7,060 nt of DNA from Firmicutes bacterium UBA1065 (GTDB lineage: Bacteria > Bacillota > Clostridia > Tissierellales > Sedimentibacteraceae). Below the pieces are notes generated by a model, which was not told the origin of the DNA, did not search any database, and saw only the letters and a program-made list of their open reading frames with translations. The position numbers and the translations under genes are program-made. This document shows positions 6,763 to 7,060 of this stretch, piece by piece. Position 1 is the first letter of the stretch. Each line of letters begins with the position of its first letter. The stretch covers positions 1 to 7,060 of the forward strand of contig DCDC01000023.1 in NCBI GenBank assembly GCA_002316225.1. The letters are read 5' to 3'.

Positions 6763-6791
6763 ATAATATACCGGTATCCTGCCAATGTCAA
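6763..6791 (-). promoter_or_regulatory. Sigma-A promoter of the csoR-copA operon
   Basis: On the minus strand, a perfect TTGACA (6791-6786), a 17-base spacer and TATTAT (6768-6763) precede csoR. Transcription would begin near 6756, at the edge of the operator. Such a strong promoter fits a system that is off by repression. The spacer also contains the perfect palindrome ATACCGGTAT, abutting the -10 hexamer. Confidence 0.8.
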
Positions 6792-6794
6792 GAG

Positions 6795-6822
6795 AAAAAA
6801 CACAAGGCTTGAATGTTTTTTT
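6795..6822. terminator. Possible weak bidirectional AT-rich hairpin
   Basis: AAAAAACA CAA, loop GGC, TTG, a two-base bulge (AA) and TGTTTTTT can pair, with runs of A and T on the two sides giving a U tract in either direction. The stem is AT-rich and the loop only three bases, so this may be chance. The position, just upstream of the csoR promoter, would insulate it from transcription entering from the right. Confidence 0.25.
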
Positions 6823-6836
6823 CCTGGTGTTATAAT
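6809..6836 (+). promoter_or_regulatory. Possible plus-strand promoter facing the reductase remnant
   Basis: TTGAAT, a 16-base spacer and a perfect TATAAT point toward the gene remnant on the plus strand. There is no well-placed ribosome binding site and start codon downstream, so it may be a chance match in AT-rich DNA or a leftover of the former locus. It overlaps the possible hairpin. Confidence 0.3.
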
Positions 6837-6870
6837 TGAATCAGCATTAATTTTTGTTTATTTACTGGCT

Positions 6871-7059
6871 TTTATACGAAAATATAATATAAGGGGATGC
6901 CGCTACTGCATGGATTGCGGACACGGAGTGGATATACCCGGGGTTTCTGCAATTTACAATGATTATAAAAGACCCCTTAATTTTATCGTAAATTTATGCA
7001 GGATACACAAAAGAAAAATTATAAAAATATCAAGCGAACATTTGCAGGACACGATTTAA
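6871..7059 (+). pseudogene. Degraded 3' end of an aldo/keto reductase gene (iron-sulfur tail)
   Basis: This open stretch lacks a credible start and ends at TAA (7057-7059). Its translation contains GCRYCMDC, then GVDIPG, then YNDYK. That is the C-terminal ferredoxin-like tail of clostridial aldo/keto reductases, where CRYCMPCPxGVDIP...YNxYK binds an Fe-S cluster. Further on, CRIHKRKIIKISSEHLQ resembles the family ending CxxHCPQxIKIxEHL with the CPQ part lost. The roughly 300-residue barrel that should precede it is absent: upstream lies the csoR promoter on the other strand. The sequence between YNDYK and the last part is also much shorter than expected from the family. I read it as a truncated, internally deleted relic. 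The left limit is set where resemblance begins (FIRKYN) and is approximate. The family match is from memory of the motif and has not been searched. Confidence 0.55.
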
Positions 7060-7060
7060 T

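Noticed and set aside
6934..6946. ATACCCGGGGTTT as a second CsoR site.
   Set aside because: It lacks the full spaced GC-tract dyad and coincides with the conserved DIPG codons of the reductase remnant, which explain it.
6751..7059. A 102-codon plus-strand frame beginning with GTG at 6751 as an intact gene.
   Set aside because: The GTG lies in the CsoR operator, no ribosome binding site precedes it, and only the last part resembles a known protein. The remnant interpretation fits better.

Overview
The window looks like chromosomal DNA from a low-GC, Gram-positive anaerobe of the Clostridia/Tissierellia type. This is inferred from AT-rich intergenic DNA, strong AGGAGG-like ribosome binding sites, TTGACA/TATAAT promoters, and families typical of that group (CsoR, DUF1540, DUF3810, and copper-amine-oxidase-N plus beta-propeller secreted proteins). 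The genus cannot be named from sequence alone. All intact genes are on the minus strand, so the window reads from right to left.

Right edge (about 6755-7060): there is no intact gene. The plus strand carries what looks like the degraded 3' end of an aldo/keto reductase gene, its C-terminal iron-sulfur tail with motif GCRYCMDC...GVDIPG...YNDYK. Next to it is a well-formed minus-strand promoter (TTGACA-N17-TATAAT) followed by a GC-tract CsoR operator.

Copper operon (6714-3905): csoR (87 aa, copper-sensing repressor) is followed after 14 bases by copA (843 aa, Cu+-exporting P1B-ATPase). CopA has the usual N-terminal metal-binding domain and an unusual second one at its C-terminus. The C-terminal domain looks like a complete CopZ copper chaperone fused in frame: a perfect AGGAGG, a 7-base spacer and an ATG sit inside the copA reading frame just before it. 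The gene may therefore make both a CopA-CopZ fusion and free 66-aa CopZ. A strong terminator overlaps the copA stop codon. In the inferred circuit, Cu(I) binding releases CsoR from the operator, CopA exports copper, and the CopZ module delivers it.

Middle (3819-2361): after its own extended -10 promoter comes a DUF3810 membrane protein with an HExxH...E metalloprotease-like motif. A small DUF1540 protein follows, made of two Cys4 repeats with identical spacing, and ends at a clear terminator.

Left (2245-23): a secreted 740-aa protein carries a copper-amine-oxidase-like N-terminal domain and a large beta-propeller domain, again behind an extended -10 promoter. Despite its name, the N-terminal domain is not evidence of a link to copper.
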